Source of the DNA: JAAYYY01 sp964579295
Lineage (GTDB): Bacteria > Chloroflexota > Anaerolineae > Promineifilales > Promineifilaceae
Direction of reading: 5' to 3'
Length of the DNA: 64,000 nt
NCBI GenBank assembly: GCA_964579295.1
Contig: CAZOGK010000006.1
Location: forward strand, 60,355 to 124,354
Shown: positions 7,978 to 19,800 of the stretch, piece by piece
How positions within the stretch are numbered: the first letter of the stretch is position 1
Layout: each line of letters starts with the position of its first letter
Made by a program: the position numbers and the translations under genes
Notes under the pieces: generated by a model
What the model saw: only the letters and a program-made list of their open reading frames with translations
Database searches by the model: none
Told to the model about the DNA's origin: nothing

Positions 7978-10923
7978 ATGAGTGACATCCGCGTAGCCCT
8001 TTTTGGCGCACCGAGCATGGCGCGGGACGGCGTGGCGCTCAGCGTCGATACGCGGAAAGCTCTGGCGCTGCTGGCTTTCCTCGCCGTTCCCCAGCGCGGC
8101 GTCGTTTCCCAGCCCCATACCCGGGACACTCTGGCCGCGCTCTTCTGGCCCGATCTGGACCAGGCGCGGGCGCGCGGCGCGCTACGCCGCACCCTGTCAT
8201 CTCTGCTCAAGGCCGTGGGCGACAATATCCTCGACGTCTCGCGTGAGACGCTGGGGGTCAACCCCGACGCAGCGATTGCGGTGGATGTGCTGGTCTTCCG
8301 CCGGCTGCTGGAGGAGGCGAGCCGCCATGAACACAGCCCGGCGGAGCTGTGCCCAGGCTGTATTGCCCTCCTCGAAGAGGCGGTGCAGCGCTACCATGAT
8401 CATTTCATGGCCGGCTTTACGCTGCGCGACAGCCCCGAGTTTGACGAGTGGCAATATTACATGGGCGAGGAGCTGCGCCGGGAATTGGGCGGCGCGCTGC
8501 AGAAGCTGGTTGACGCCTATACGCCGCTGGGCCAGCTCGCCAAGGCGTTGGACTATGCCCGGCGCTGGCTGGCGCTTGACCCTCTGCGTGAGGAGGTCCA
8601 CCAGGCGCTGATGCAGCTCTACGCCTGGGACGACCAGCGGGAGGCAGCGCTGCGCCAGTACCACGAGTGCGTTCGCCTGCTTGACGAGGAGCTGGGCGTC
8701 GCGCCGCTGGAAGAGACGACGGCCCTTTACGAGGCGATCAGGGAAAACCGGCTGCCGGCAGCGCCGCGACGCATAGCGGACCCCGCGCCGGCAGTGACGC
8801 AGAGCGCCGCCGTCCCCGCCGCCTATCCGCTGGTCGGCCGCGAGCGCGAATGGGCGGCCTTGCTGCAGGCTTACGAGCAGGCCCGCGGCGGCGGCATGCT
8901 CATGGTACTGGAGGGGGAAGCGGGCATTGGCAAGACGCGCCTCGCCGAGGAGCTGCTGACGCTGCTGCAGAGCCGCGGCGTCGCAGTCGCCAGCGCGCGC
9001 TGTTACGAAGAAGAGATGGATCTGGCTTACGGGCCCTGGGTCGAGCTGCTGCGCAGCGCCGCGGATCAGCTGGCGGCGCGCGGCCGGTTGGTCGAGGTCG
9101 CCCCCCATTGGCTGAGCGAGGCGGCGCGGCTGGCGCCGGAACTGGCGCTGCGCCGCCCCGAACTGCCGCCCCCTGGCCCACTGGACGATCCGGGCGCGCA
9201 GTCGCGCTTTTTTGCCGGCGTGGTCCACACTGCCGGCGCGCTGGCGCAGGACAACGCGCCGGCGCTGCTTTTCCTGGACGATCTGCAGTGGGCCGACGCC
9301 GCTACCCTGGAGCTGCTGACCTATTTCGCCCACCGGCTGCCGGAACAGCGGCTGCTGCTCCTGGTTGCCTGGCGCAGCGGCGAGGCGGGCGGCGAGCAGC
9401 AGCGGCAGCGGCTGCTCGCCGGCGCTCAGCGCAGCAACCGGGGGCTGGCGTTGAGGCTGGGGCGCTTCTCCGAAGAGGACGTGGCCGATTTGCTGCAGGC
9501 CACGGCCCACGACGGCGCGGCGGCGGTTGGCGGCGCCGCGGCCGCCCGCCTCTACCAGGAAACCGAGGGGTTGCCGCTTTTTGTCACCGCTTATCTGGCG
9601 GCGGGCCTGGAGAGCCGGGGGGCGCAGGCGGCGGAGCCGGCGACGGTACGCGACCTCTTTCTGGCGCGGCTGGCCGGCGTGCCGGAAGCGGCGCAGCAGC
9701 TTTTGCAGGCGGCGGCGGTCATAGGACGGCGCTTTGAGTTCGAGACGGTGCGCGCGGCCAGCGGGCGCAGCGAAGAAGAAGTCGTCGCCGCGCTGGAAGC
9801 GCTGCTGGAACGGGCCCTGATCGAAGAGCGCGGCGAGCCGGGCAACATTGTCTACGACTTTGCCCATGAGAAGCTGCGCAGCCTGGTCTATGAGGGACTG
9901 AGCCTGGCCCGGCGGCGCCTGCTACACCGGCGCGCGGCGGAAGCGCTCTGGCAGCACACGGGCGTGCGCGAACGCGAGGCCATTGCCGGCCTCGTCGCCC
10001 AGCATTACCAGCGCGCCGGGCAGGCGGCGGAGGCGGCCCACTTTTACCGCCGCGCCGGCGAGCACGCGCGCAGCCTCTACGCCAACCGCGAAGCGCTGGC
10101 CCACTTTCAGGCGTCGCTGCAGCTGGACCAAGCGCGACCCGAGCCGCCGGGCGCGGCGGAGACCATCGCCATCCACGAAGCGATTGGCGACTTGCAGACG
10201 ATGCTGGGCGACTATGACGCCGCCAGCGCGAGCTACGAAGAAGGGCTGGCGCTGGCGGCGGCGAACGCCGGGGCGCTGGCGCGGGCGCGGCTGCAGCAGC
10301 GGCTAGGCCGGGTCGCCGACCGGCGCGGCGGTTGGGACGAGGCGGAAGCTTATTACCAGACGGCGCTGGCGACGCTGGCCGACGAGCCTGGGACAGTGAG
10401 CGTGCTGCGTTTCCGCGCGCACACCACGGCCGACCGCAGCCGGGCTGCCCAATCGGCCGGGCGCGGGCCGGCGGCCCAGGCGCTGGCGCAGGAGGCGCTA
10501 CGGCTGGCCGAGCAGGTGGGTGATGTGCGGGCGCGGGCGCGCGCGCACAATATGTGCGGTGTTGTCGCTCGCCATGCCGGCGACGAGGAGCAGGCCGTCT
10601 ACCACCTGCAGCAGAGCCTGGAGCTGGCGCGGGCCGAGGCCGATCCCAGCGCGGAGGTGGCAGCGCTCAACAACCTGGCGTTGGCGATTGCCGAGCCGGA
10701 GCGGGCGCTGCCGCTGCTGGAGGCGGCGTTGGCGCTGTGTCAGGCGCAGGGCGACCGCCACCGCGAAGCGGCCATCCACAGCAACCTGGCCGACCTGCTG
10801 CATGCGGGTGGGCAGCAGGAGCGGGCGATGGCGCACCTGAAGCAGTCGGCGGCCATTTATCGCGACATCGGCGGACAGAAGTCGGGCTGGCAGCCGGAAA
10901 TCTGGAAGCTGATGGAATGGTAG
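7978..10923 (+). CDS. SARP/BTAD-type transcriptional regulator with AAA ATPase and TPR domains
   Basis: 981 aa. N-terminal winged-helix DNA-binding region (about 1-95, starting MSDIRVALFG), a bacterial transcriptional activator (BTAD) helical domain (about 95-250), an AAA_16/STAND ATPase with Walker A GEAGIGKT (K319) and Walker B LLFLDD (D434), and a long TPR array to the C-terminus (about 640-981). This is the LuxR/MalT- and AfsR-like layout of a signal-gated activator. The start at 7978 is chosen since it opens the DNA-binding domain and sits 8 nt after a TACAAT box; an upstream in-frame start at 7900 adds only unconserved sequence. Targets are unknown; the divergently read signalling genes or the downstream gene are candidates. 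Confidence 0.9.
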   Translation: MSDIRVALFGAPSMARDGVALSVDTRKALALLAFLAVPQRGVVSQPHTRDTLAALFWPDLDQARARGALRRTLSSLLKAVGDNILDVSRETLGVNPDAAIAVDVLVFRRLLEEASRHEHSPAELCPGCIALLEEAVQRYHDHFMAGFTLRDSPEFDEWQYYMGEELRRELGGALQKLVDAYTPLGQLAKALDYARRWLALDPLREEVHQALMQLYAWDDQREAALRQYHECVRLLDEELGVAPLEETTALYEAIRENRLPAAPRRIADPAPAVTQSAAVPAAYPLVGREREWAALLQAYEQARGGGMLMVLEGEAGIGKTRLAEELLTLLQSRGVAVASARCYEEEMDLAYGPWVELLRSAADQLAARGRLVEVAPHWLSEAARLAPELALRRPELPPPGPLDDPGAQSRFFAGVVHTAGALAQDNAPALLFLDDLQWADAATLELLTYFAHRLPEQRLLLLVAWRSGEAGGEQQRQRLLAGAQRSNRGLALRLGRFSEEDVADLLQATAHDGAAAVGGAAAARLYQETEGLPLFVTAYLAAGLESRGAQAAEPATVRDLFLARLAGVPEAAQQLLQAAAVIGRRFEFETVRAASGRSEEEVVAALEALLERALIEERGEPGNIVYDFAHEKLRSLVYEGLSLARRRLLHRRAAEALWQHTGVREREAIAGLVAQHYQRAGQAAEAAHFYRRAGEHARSLYANREALAHFQASLQLDQARPEPPGAAETIAIHEAIGDLQTMLGDYDAASASYEEGLALAAANAGALARARLQQRLGRVADRRGGWDEAEAYYQTALATLADEPGTVSVLRFRAHTTADRSRAAQSAGRGPAAQALAQEALRLAEQVGDVRARARAHNMCGVVARHAGDEEQAVYHLQQSLELARAEADPSAEVAALNNLALAIAEPERALPLLEAALALCQAQGDRHREAAIHSNLADLLHAGGQQERAMAHLKQSAAIYRDIGGQKSGWQPEIWKLMEW

Positions 10924-10931
10924 GCAGCGCC

Positions 10932-12149
10932 ATGTCCGCTTCGCGGCGACCGGCCCTGCCTATCCCGCCGCCCCTGCGCGGCCTGGAGCGGCATACCTTC
11001 ACCTATTTTTCCATTGTCGAGCGGCTGCCGCGTATCCTGCGGCGCGTGCTGGAGAGCAACGACTATGGGGCGCCGGTAGCCGGCCGGCTGCAGCGGCTGC
11101 TCGAAGGCATCCCGCAGCAGCCAATCCGGCCGCTGCACGATGCCAGTGCGCCGGATGCAGCGGAGTGGGAGCAGTACGTTGCCCCTTACGTGGGCCAGAG
11201 CTGGCTGCAAGCGCCCTGGTTCTTTGTCGAGACTTATTTTTACCGGCGCATTCTGGAGGCGACAGGCTATTTCGGCGGCGCTGCCGGCGACGCCAACGAC
11301 CCGTTCGCGCCGCAAAAGGCGGAAAGCCTGCACGCGCAGTGGGCGGCCATCTACCGTCAGGCGGAGCAGATGGCCCGCGCGGAGAGCGACGGTAATGGCA
11401 GACTGGGGCCCCGGCTGGCTTTCTCGCTCTGGGGCAATCAGGGCGACCTCAGTATGTGGCCGGCCGGCGTGGAAGAACAACCCGACGATGCGGACGGCGA
11501 GAATGACCGCCGCAGCGATTACCTGGTCGTGGACGACACGGCGGCGGTCGCCGGCCATCTACCGGCCGGCGGGCAGCGCCGCGTCGATCTGCTCATGGAT
11601 AACAGCGGGCTGGAGCTAGTCTCAGACCTGATGCTGGTCGATTATCTGCTGGTAACCCGGCGCGCCCGCGAAATCTGGCTGCACGTGAAGAGCCATCCGC
11701 TCTTTGTCAGCGATGCGCTGGCGGGCGACGTGCGTGATACGGCAGCGGCGCTGGCCGGCAGCGAGCACGCGCCTACCCGGGCGCTGGGCGGCCGGCTGCG
11801 CGACTATCTGAGCAGCGAGCGGCTGCACCTGCGCCCGCACCCCTTCTGGACCTCGCCCCTGGCCGGCTGGCAGATGCCCGCGGAGCTGCATGCCTTCCTG
11901 AGGGGGTCCGACCTGGTGATCAGCAAGGGGGACGCCAACTACCGGCGGCTGCTCGGCGACCGGCACTGGTCGTTCAGCGCGCCGCTGCCGGCACTTCTCG
12001 CGTACTTTCCGGCGCCGCTGCTGCTGGCGCGCACGCTCAAGTCGCACGTGGGGGCCGGCATCCCTCCGGCGCGGCAGGCGGCGGCGCAGGCGCGCGATGT
12101 CGCCTGGACCGTTTCCGGGTTGTGGGGGCTGATGCAGTTCGTCCCCTGA
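10932..12149 (+). CDS. ARMT1-like (DUF89) metal-dependent phosphatase family protein
   Basis: 405 aa. The C-terminal two thirds carries the DUF89/ARMT1 signature: DLLMDNSGLELVSDL (metal-binding Asp-Asn and a Glu), a HVKSHPLFVSDA segment and the GDANYRRL motif followed by a Trp. Known members are Mn/Co-dependent phosphatases that remove damaged or excess sugar and nucleotide phosphates ('damage-control' enzymes). The N-terminal part (LRGLERHTFTYFSIVERLPRIL) matches the helical domain of the long eukaryote-like form. It begins 8 nt after the regulator stop, so both are likely one transcript. Substrate cannot be told from sequence. Confidence 0.75.
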   Translation: MSASRRPALPIPPPLRGLERHTFTYFSIVERLPRILRRVLESNDYGAPVAGRLQRLLEGIPQQPIRPLHDASAPDAAEWEQYVAPYVGQSWLQAPWFFVETYFYRRILEATGYFGGAAGDANDPFAPQKAESLHAQWAAIYRQAEQMARAESDGNGRLGPRLAFSLWGNQGDLSMWPAGVEEQPDDADGENDRRSDYLVVDDTAAVAGHLPAGGQRRVDLLMDNSGLELVSDLMLVDYLLVTRRAREIWLHVKSHPLFVSDALAGDVRDTAAALAGSEHAPTRALGGRLRDYLSSERLHLRPHPFWTSPLAGWQMPAELHAFLRGSDLVISKGDANYRRLLGDRHWSFSAPLPALLAYFPAPLLLARTLKSHVGAGIPPARQAAAQARDVAWTVSGLWGLMQFVP

Positions 12150-12288
12150 CCAGGCCGGCAAGATGGCGGCGCTCCGCAAGGCCGGCGAGCGGATGAGGCA
12201 GGGAATCGCTCGCTTTTTCAAGCGGGGCGCTTTCGAGTATCCTTAGGCTTGCTGACAGAGCAGCCACTTCCTCACCCTGGAGCTGAAC

Positions 12289-13053
12289 ATGGAGATTCGC
12301 AACAACAGCTTTATCGTCACCGGCGGCAGCAGCGGCCTGGGGGCGGCCACGGCGCGCCGCCTGGTCGAGCTGGGCGCCCACGTAGTCGTCGCCGACATCA
12401 ACGACGAGGCCGGCGCCGCGCTGGCCGGCGCGCTGGGAGGCCAGGCCCATTACCAGTATACCGACGTGACCAACAGCGACAGTATCGCGGCGGCGTTAGT
12501 AACGGCGCAGAGCGTGGGCCCGCTGCGCGGCGCCATCAACTGCGCCGGGATTGCCATCGCCACCCGCGTGCTCGGCCGCGAAGGGCCGCACGACCTCGAC
12601 TGGTTCACGCGCGTCATCCAGATCAACCTGATCGGCACGTTCAACGTCATCCGGCTGGCGGCGACCGCGCTGGCGGAGAGCGAGCCTACAGAGACCGGCG
12701 AGCGCGGTGTGATCATTAACACCGCCTCAGTCGCGGCGATTGAAGGGCAGATCGGGCAGGCGGCCTACAGCGCCAGCAAGGGCGGGGTAGCGGCCATGAC
12801 GCTGCCGGTCGCGCGCGAGCTGGCCCGCTTTGGCATCCGCGTCATGACCATTGCGCCCGGCCTCTTTGAGACGCCCATGCTCGCCGGGCTGCCGGAGAAA
12901 GCGCGGCAATCGCTGGCCGAGCAAATCCCGTTCCCGTCCCGGCTGGGACGCCCGGTGGAATACGCCATGCTGGTGCAGCACATTATCGAAAACCCGATGC
13001 TCAACGGCGAGCTGATTCGCCTCGACGGCGCGATACGGATGGCGCCGAAGTAG
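12289..13053 (+). CDS. Short-chain dehydrogenase/reductase, HSD10-like
   Basis: 254 aa, classical SDR. Cofactor motif TGGSSGLG (about 11-18), an acidic residue after the second strand (VADIN) that favours NAD(H), the NCAG motif, the catalytic Ser in NTASV and the YSASK motif (Tyr/Lys), then a PG turn (APGLFETPM). The pattern with NTASVAAIEGQIGQAAYSASKGG matches 3-hydroxyacyl-CoA dehydrogenase type 2 (17-beta-HSD10) proteins, which act in fatty-acid or branched amino-acid breakdown. GGAG lies about 8 nt before the ATG. A monocistronic unit, with unrelated neighbours. Confidence 0.85.
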   Translation: MEIRNNSFIVTGGSSGLGAATARRLVELGAHVVVADINDEAGAALAGALGGQAHYQYTDVTNSDSIAAALVTAQSVGPLRGAINCAGIAIATRVLGREGPHDLDWFTRVIQINLIGTFNVIRLAATALAESEPTETGERGVIINTASVAAIEGQIGQAAYSASKGGVAAMTLPVARELARFGIRVMTIAPGLFETPMLAGLPEKARQSLAEQIPFPSRLGRPVEYAMLVQHIIENPMLNGELIRLDGAIRMAPK

Positions 13054-13126
13054 TGGGTAGTGGTTAGAAGTTAGAAGTCTAAGCTTCCGACTTTCAACCT
13101 CTAACTTCCAACTGCCGACTGCCCAC
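13053..13126. repeat. Inverted array of degenerate 7-nt repeats
   Basis: The gap between the SDR and transketolase genes holds a run of GTTAGAA-like heptads (GTTAGAA GTTAGAA on the plus strand; GTTGGAA, GTTAGAG, GTTGAAA, GTCGGAA on the minus strand), with outer arms GTGGGTAG and CTGCCCAC. It could fold into a long imperfect hairpin and act as a terminator, but the heptad periodicity points to a slippage-born repeat family. Confidence 0.65.
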
Positions 13127-13145
13127 CGACAACTGGAGACCTCCT

Positions 13146-15150
<2,005 letters not shown>

Positions 15151-15158
<8 letters not shown>

Positions 15159-15831
15159 GCCGATCCTGGCGGCTTCGATCCTCGCCGCCGACTTCGCCCG
15201 GCTGGAAGCGCAGGCCCGGGAAGCGCTGCAGGCCGGGGCCGGCTGGCTGCACATTGACGTGATGGACGGCCATTTCGTGCCCAATATCAGCATGGGGCCG
15301 CTGGTGGTGCGCGCGCTGCGCCCGCTGGCCGATGCCTTTCCCGGCGCCGTGATGGACGTGCACCTGATGATCGAGCAGCCGGAGCGCTACCTGGCCGACT
15401 TCGCCGCGGCCGGCGCGGACATTATCACCGTGCACGTGGAAACATGCCCCCACCTGCACCGCACCGTGCAGATGATACACGAGCTGGGCAAGCAGGCCGG
15501 CGTCACGCTCAACCCGGCGACGCCGCTGGCGAGCCTGGCGCCTATCCTGCCGGAAGTGGCGCTGCTTCTGATCATGTCGGTCAACCCCGGCTTCGGCGGG
15601 CAGGCGTTTATTCCCGGCAGCCTGGAGCGCATCCGGCAGGCGCGGGCCATGCTGGAGGCGATCGGCTCGCCCGCCTGGCTCTCGGTGGACGGCGGTATTA
15701 AGGCGCACAACGCGGGGGAGGCGGCGCGCGCCGGGGCGACGGTACTCGTCGCCGGCAGCGCCGTCTTTAGCGGCGATATTGGCGCCAACGTCAGGCGCCT
15801 GTTAGCGGAGGCGAGGGCCACAGGTGGCTGA
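15151..15831 (+). CDS. rpe: Ribulose-phosphate 3-epimerase
   Basis: 226 aa, normal length. TIM-barrel enzyme interconverting ribulose 5-phosphate and xylulose 5-phosphate. Motifs: ILAASILAADFARL at the N-terminus, the metal-binding HIDVMDGHFVPN (His and Asp), MDVHLMI, the MSVNPGFGGQAFI loop and the phosphate-binding SVDGGIK and AGSAVFSG. The GTG start at 15151 lies inside the tkt reading frame (overlap GTGGCTGA), and the gene itself overlaps the next one by the same 8 bases. This supplies xylulose 5-phosphate directly to the co-produced transketolase. Confidence 0.97.
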
Positions 15832-16810
15832 GCCGCTTACCTACCTGATTACCGGCGGCGCCGGCTTCATCGGCTCGCACCTGGCGGACGCCCTGCTGAC
15901 CGAGGGCCATCAGGTGCTGGTGATTGACGATCTTTCCACCGGCCGCTACGCCAACATCGCCCACCACGCCGGAGAGCCGCGCTTCCACTTTGCCCGCGCC
16001 AGCATCCTCGACGCTATCGTGCTGGACCGGCTGGCCTCGCAAGCCGACGTCATCGTCCATCTGGCGGCGGCGGTGGGCGTGCAGCTCATTGTCGAGAAGC
16101 CGGTGCACACCATCGAGACAAACGTGATGGGCACAGAGGCAGTGCTCAAGGCGGCGCTGCGCTACGGCAGCCGCGTGCTCGTCGCCAGCACCTCGGAGGT
16201 CTACGGCAAAGGCAGCCGCATTCCCTTCAGCGAGGAGGACGACGTGCTGCTGGGGCCCAGCAGTAAAAGCCGCTGGTCCTACGCCGCCAGCAAGATGGTG
16301 GACGAGTTTCTGGCGCTGGCCTACCAGGAGGAGTTTGGCCTGGAAGTCGTGCCGGTGCGGCTGTTTAACACGGTCGGTCCGCGGCAGACGGGGCGCTATG
16401 GCATGGTCATTCCCCGCTTTGTGGGCCAGGCGCTGGCCGGCGAGCCGATCAGCGTCTATGGCGACGGCCGACAGAGCCGCTGCTTCTGCTCGGTGAGTGA
16501 CGTAGTGGCCGCCCTGGTCGGCTTGAGCCGCCATCCACAGGCGCCGGGCCGGGTCTACAACGTAGGCAGCGAGGAAGAGACGACGATTATGGCGCTGGCC
16601 GAACGGGTGAAAGCGCTGGTGGGCAGCGACTCGCCCATTGTGACCGTGGCCTATGCGGAGGCCTACGCGCCGGGATTCGAGGATATGCAGCGCCGCGTGC
16701 CGGATACGAGCCGGGTGCGCGGGCTATTGGGCTGGCAGCCGCGGCTCAGCCTGGAAGAGACGCTGCAAAGCGTCATCGCCTACGAGAAGGAGCGAGTGGG
16801 GAGCCGCTAG
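15824..16810 (+). CDS. NAD-dependent nucleotide-sugar epimerase/dehydratase (extended SDR)
   Basis: 328 aa. Rossmann motif TGGAGFIGSH (about 10-19), acidic residues after strand two (VIDDLSTG) for NAD, the STSEVYG active-site strand, catalytic YAASK and the substrate loop VRLFNTVGPRQTGRYGMVIPRFV. This pattern is shared by UDP-glucuronate decarboxylases, dTDP-glucose 4,6-dehydratases and related epimerases; the exact sugar cannot be fixed. GTG start 15824 overlaps the rpe stop by GTGGCTGA. Position at the edge of the glycan locus suggests it supplies an activated sugar, though it is transcribed with pentose-phosphate genes. Confidence 0.88.
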   Translation: MAEPLTYLITGGAGFIGSHLADALLTEGHQVLVIDDLSTGRYANIAHHAGEPRFHFARASILDAIVLDRLASQADVIVHLAAAVGVQLIVEKPVHTIETNVMGTEAVLKAALRYGSRVLVASTSEVYGKGSRIPFSEEDDVLLGPSSKSRWSYAASKMVDEFLALAYQEEFGLEVVPVRLFNTVGPRQTGRYGMVIPRFVGQALAGEPISVYGDGRQSRCFCSVSDVVAALVGLSRHPQAPGRVYNVGSEEETTIMALAERVKALVGSDSPIVTVAYAEAYAPGFEDMQRRVPDTSRVRGLLGWQPRLSLEETLQSVIAYEKERVGSR

Positions 16811-16827
16811 CCGGACAGGGAGCCAGC

Positions 16828-19800
16828 CTAGCGGGTCAGCATAGGCAGAAACATAAAATCCGGCCGCGGCTGCCAGAGGAGCATGGCCGGGTCGCCCTGC
16901 AGGGTGAAGGTCCACAGCTCTGACTCGTGATGGGCCGTCGCCGCATACTCCGCCTTCGTGTAGTTGATAACGTCGCCGATGGGCAGGATGTCATGATTGA
17001 TAGCTGCCCGGTAGAATTCCTGGTGCAGCTTGCGGTGCTCAAAGGCGTAGCCGAGCCCGGTGCTCGACCAGTGAGCGACCGTGCCCACTTCCGGCAGAGC
17101 ATGGAAGACTTCGCTGAGCGCATCCTCACCGGGATAGACGAAATTGCCGTCGAGGCAGTCCAGGCTGAGAATGACCAGCGGCTCGCTCGCCAGCCAGGGA
17201 GGCGCCGGCGGCGCGGGCCAGGGCCAGAGGGACGGGTTAGTCACGTTGAAGAGGGCCGGGTTGCCGCCCCACGCGGTCCTGCTGCCGTGCCCCCGGTAAT
17301 TGAGGATTGTGGCCCCCTGCGGGGCATGAATGGCGTCCCGGGTAGCCGAGCGAGCGGCAGTGGCGGCGGCGTCGCTTGAGTTTGCCTGGGCGATCAACGT
17401 TACCTTGAAGTCGGGCGTAAGCAGGCCAGCAACCTGAAGGCTTTCTTCCGGGAAGTTGCCGCCGACATCCGGGTTATCGGAAAGGAAGACGATGGCGTTT
17501 TGGGCCGGGCCAGGCGTGAGGTGCGCTGTCTCATAGTCCATGATCTTGGCGACGATGTTACTCGCTTCCTGGGCGCTCTCCACGGCGAACCGCCCGATAG
17601 CCATATCGGGCAGCAGGTCGTCGCCGGCCAGCAACACGTTGGGATAGTCGGTGGGGACGTGGCCCTGGAAGCGATCTTTGAAGAGCAGGTGCGTGGGGAC
17701 GTGATTGCGGGCCGAGTTATCCTCCCAAATGTTGCAGATGAAGTACTGGTCGTTCGGGCCGTCACAGGTGACGTGATTGGGGTTCACCGTGGCGTCCCCG
17801 GCGAGCAGCACATAGCTCGGGGCTGTGCTCCAGGTAAAGAGAGCGTGCGAGAGGTAGCTACGGATCGCGTTGGGCAGCGGCAGCCCGTGCCCGTACTGGT
17901 TGATCACATCGTCGATAGAGACGACGGCTGTGGTCAGGCCGCCGAAAAGCGGCTTCTGGCGGTGGGCCGCCAGGGTATTGATGGGCGCGCCAAAGTCCGG
18001 GTCGATTATCGCCAGCCAATCGGCGCCGCCGGGCGGGTCCAGCGAGGGCGCCACATAGCGGCTGATAGCAGCAGGCTCCTTCATCGCCTGCGTGTTGGTG
18101 GCGACGAAAGCGGAACCAGCCGCTCCGCTGTGGAACGTGTAGGTGGCGCTGCCGCCGTCGTCCGCCGTTGTCACCTGGTCCACGGCCCGGGGCTGCAAGC
18201 GGTCGCTGATTTCCCAGACCAGGGGCGTCGTACTCAGGCTGAACCCGCTTACCTGGTAGGTGTGATTACCGGCTTCTCCCTGGAAAATGAGCAGGTCATC
18301 GTCAGCCACGAACTGGCGTGGGTAGGAGACGGTAAAGCGGTTGACGAAGAACTGGAGACGGTTAACGGTCTGGTTGGAGAAGGTCAGCTGCACCTGATTT
18401 TCGCCATGCTGCAGCGCCGATGCCGGCAGGGAAAGGACGATATTGTCGTTGCGAACGCCGCCGGTCCAGACTTTGGTAATCTGATGGGTGAAGCCGGGAC
18501 CCATGCTGACTGTGACATCGCCAGACAACGCATAGGAGAGTAGCTCTACCGTCAGGCTGGCGTCGTCGCTCGTTGCCGGGTGGGGCACGTCAATCGTGCG
18601 CGTAACGGTGTGGACGGTGGTCGGGTCAACGCCGGTGCGGTCGATGAACTCCCAATACCAGGCATCGGGCTCGTTGGGCGAGGCAGCCCAGTCGTCTTCG
18701 TCGAGCCGGGTATTGCTATACTGCCACTGCGGCGCGCGCGTGACCTCGGCGCGGAAGGAGGTGGCGGGTGTGGTGGCTGTGCCCTCAGGCAGCTCCTCGA
18801 TGCGGTCAGGCGTGCCGTTGGGCCAGAGCCAGAAGACGTTTTCGGCCACGTACTGCTGCTCGTCGCGCGTCCCGTCGAAAGCCCAGCCATAGAAGCGGAT
18901 AGCCTCGCCTTCCTCAAACTGGTTGTTGCCGTTGCCCACAAACTGGTAGGCGACGGGCTCGCCGCGATACATCATGGCAAAGGTATTGGGGTTGACGCTG
19001 CCCACGTTCATGCCCGCCGCCGCCAGGTCGGCGCGGCTGATCTCGTAGATGCCGTCGGCGGCGACAGCAATCTTGTAGCTCTCCTGGCCGATGGGCAGGC
19101 TGGACGCGGCCGCGGGCACGTCCGGCGCTGCGGGTAGGCTGCGCCAGCCGGCCGCTTGCTGCGGGTTCAGCAGCGCTCCTGCCAGCGTGCGGGCGTAGCG
19201 GTCGTCCGGCGTCGGCGCCAGGCGCAGCTCGTCAAAACGCGCGCCCTCGAACGCAATCGTCACGTCGAGCCGCGGGCTGTGCTGCAGCTGGGAGCGCGCC
19301 GCGTTGTAGCGCAGCGGAAAAAGGTCGAGCCGCACCACGCGCAGGTCGCGAAAATACATCGGCTCGGAAAGGCGGTAGACGCTCTCCGGGAAAAGGGCGT
19401 CGCGGCTGTAGAAGGCAGGGTCAGGCGTGTCGTCGCCCGCCAGCGGGCCGGGTGCCCCGTGCAGCGCTTCGTCTACCGGCGGCAAGTCCGCAGCCGCGGC
19501 CGCGCGCGGCGCCGCCGCCAGGGGCCGGGAAAGCGTGTGGCTGGCCGTGTCCGCCGCCGCCACGGTGACGCGGGCGGTCGCCTGCGGCGGCAGGGCGATG
19601 AAGGCGCTGAAGTAGGGGAGCGCCGGCGCGCCGGGTGTGGCGCCATGGCTTGCGAGGCCGGCAGCCGTTATCAGCCCGCCTTCGTCAAGCTGGTAAGAGG
19701 GGACGCTCAGGGAAAAGTGCAGGCCGCTCTCCTGCGCGCGCAGATCCTGCACGCCCGCCGGCAGCGCTGCCGGCGCTGCGGCCGGCCGGGCCGCGGCTGG

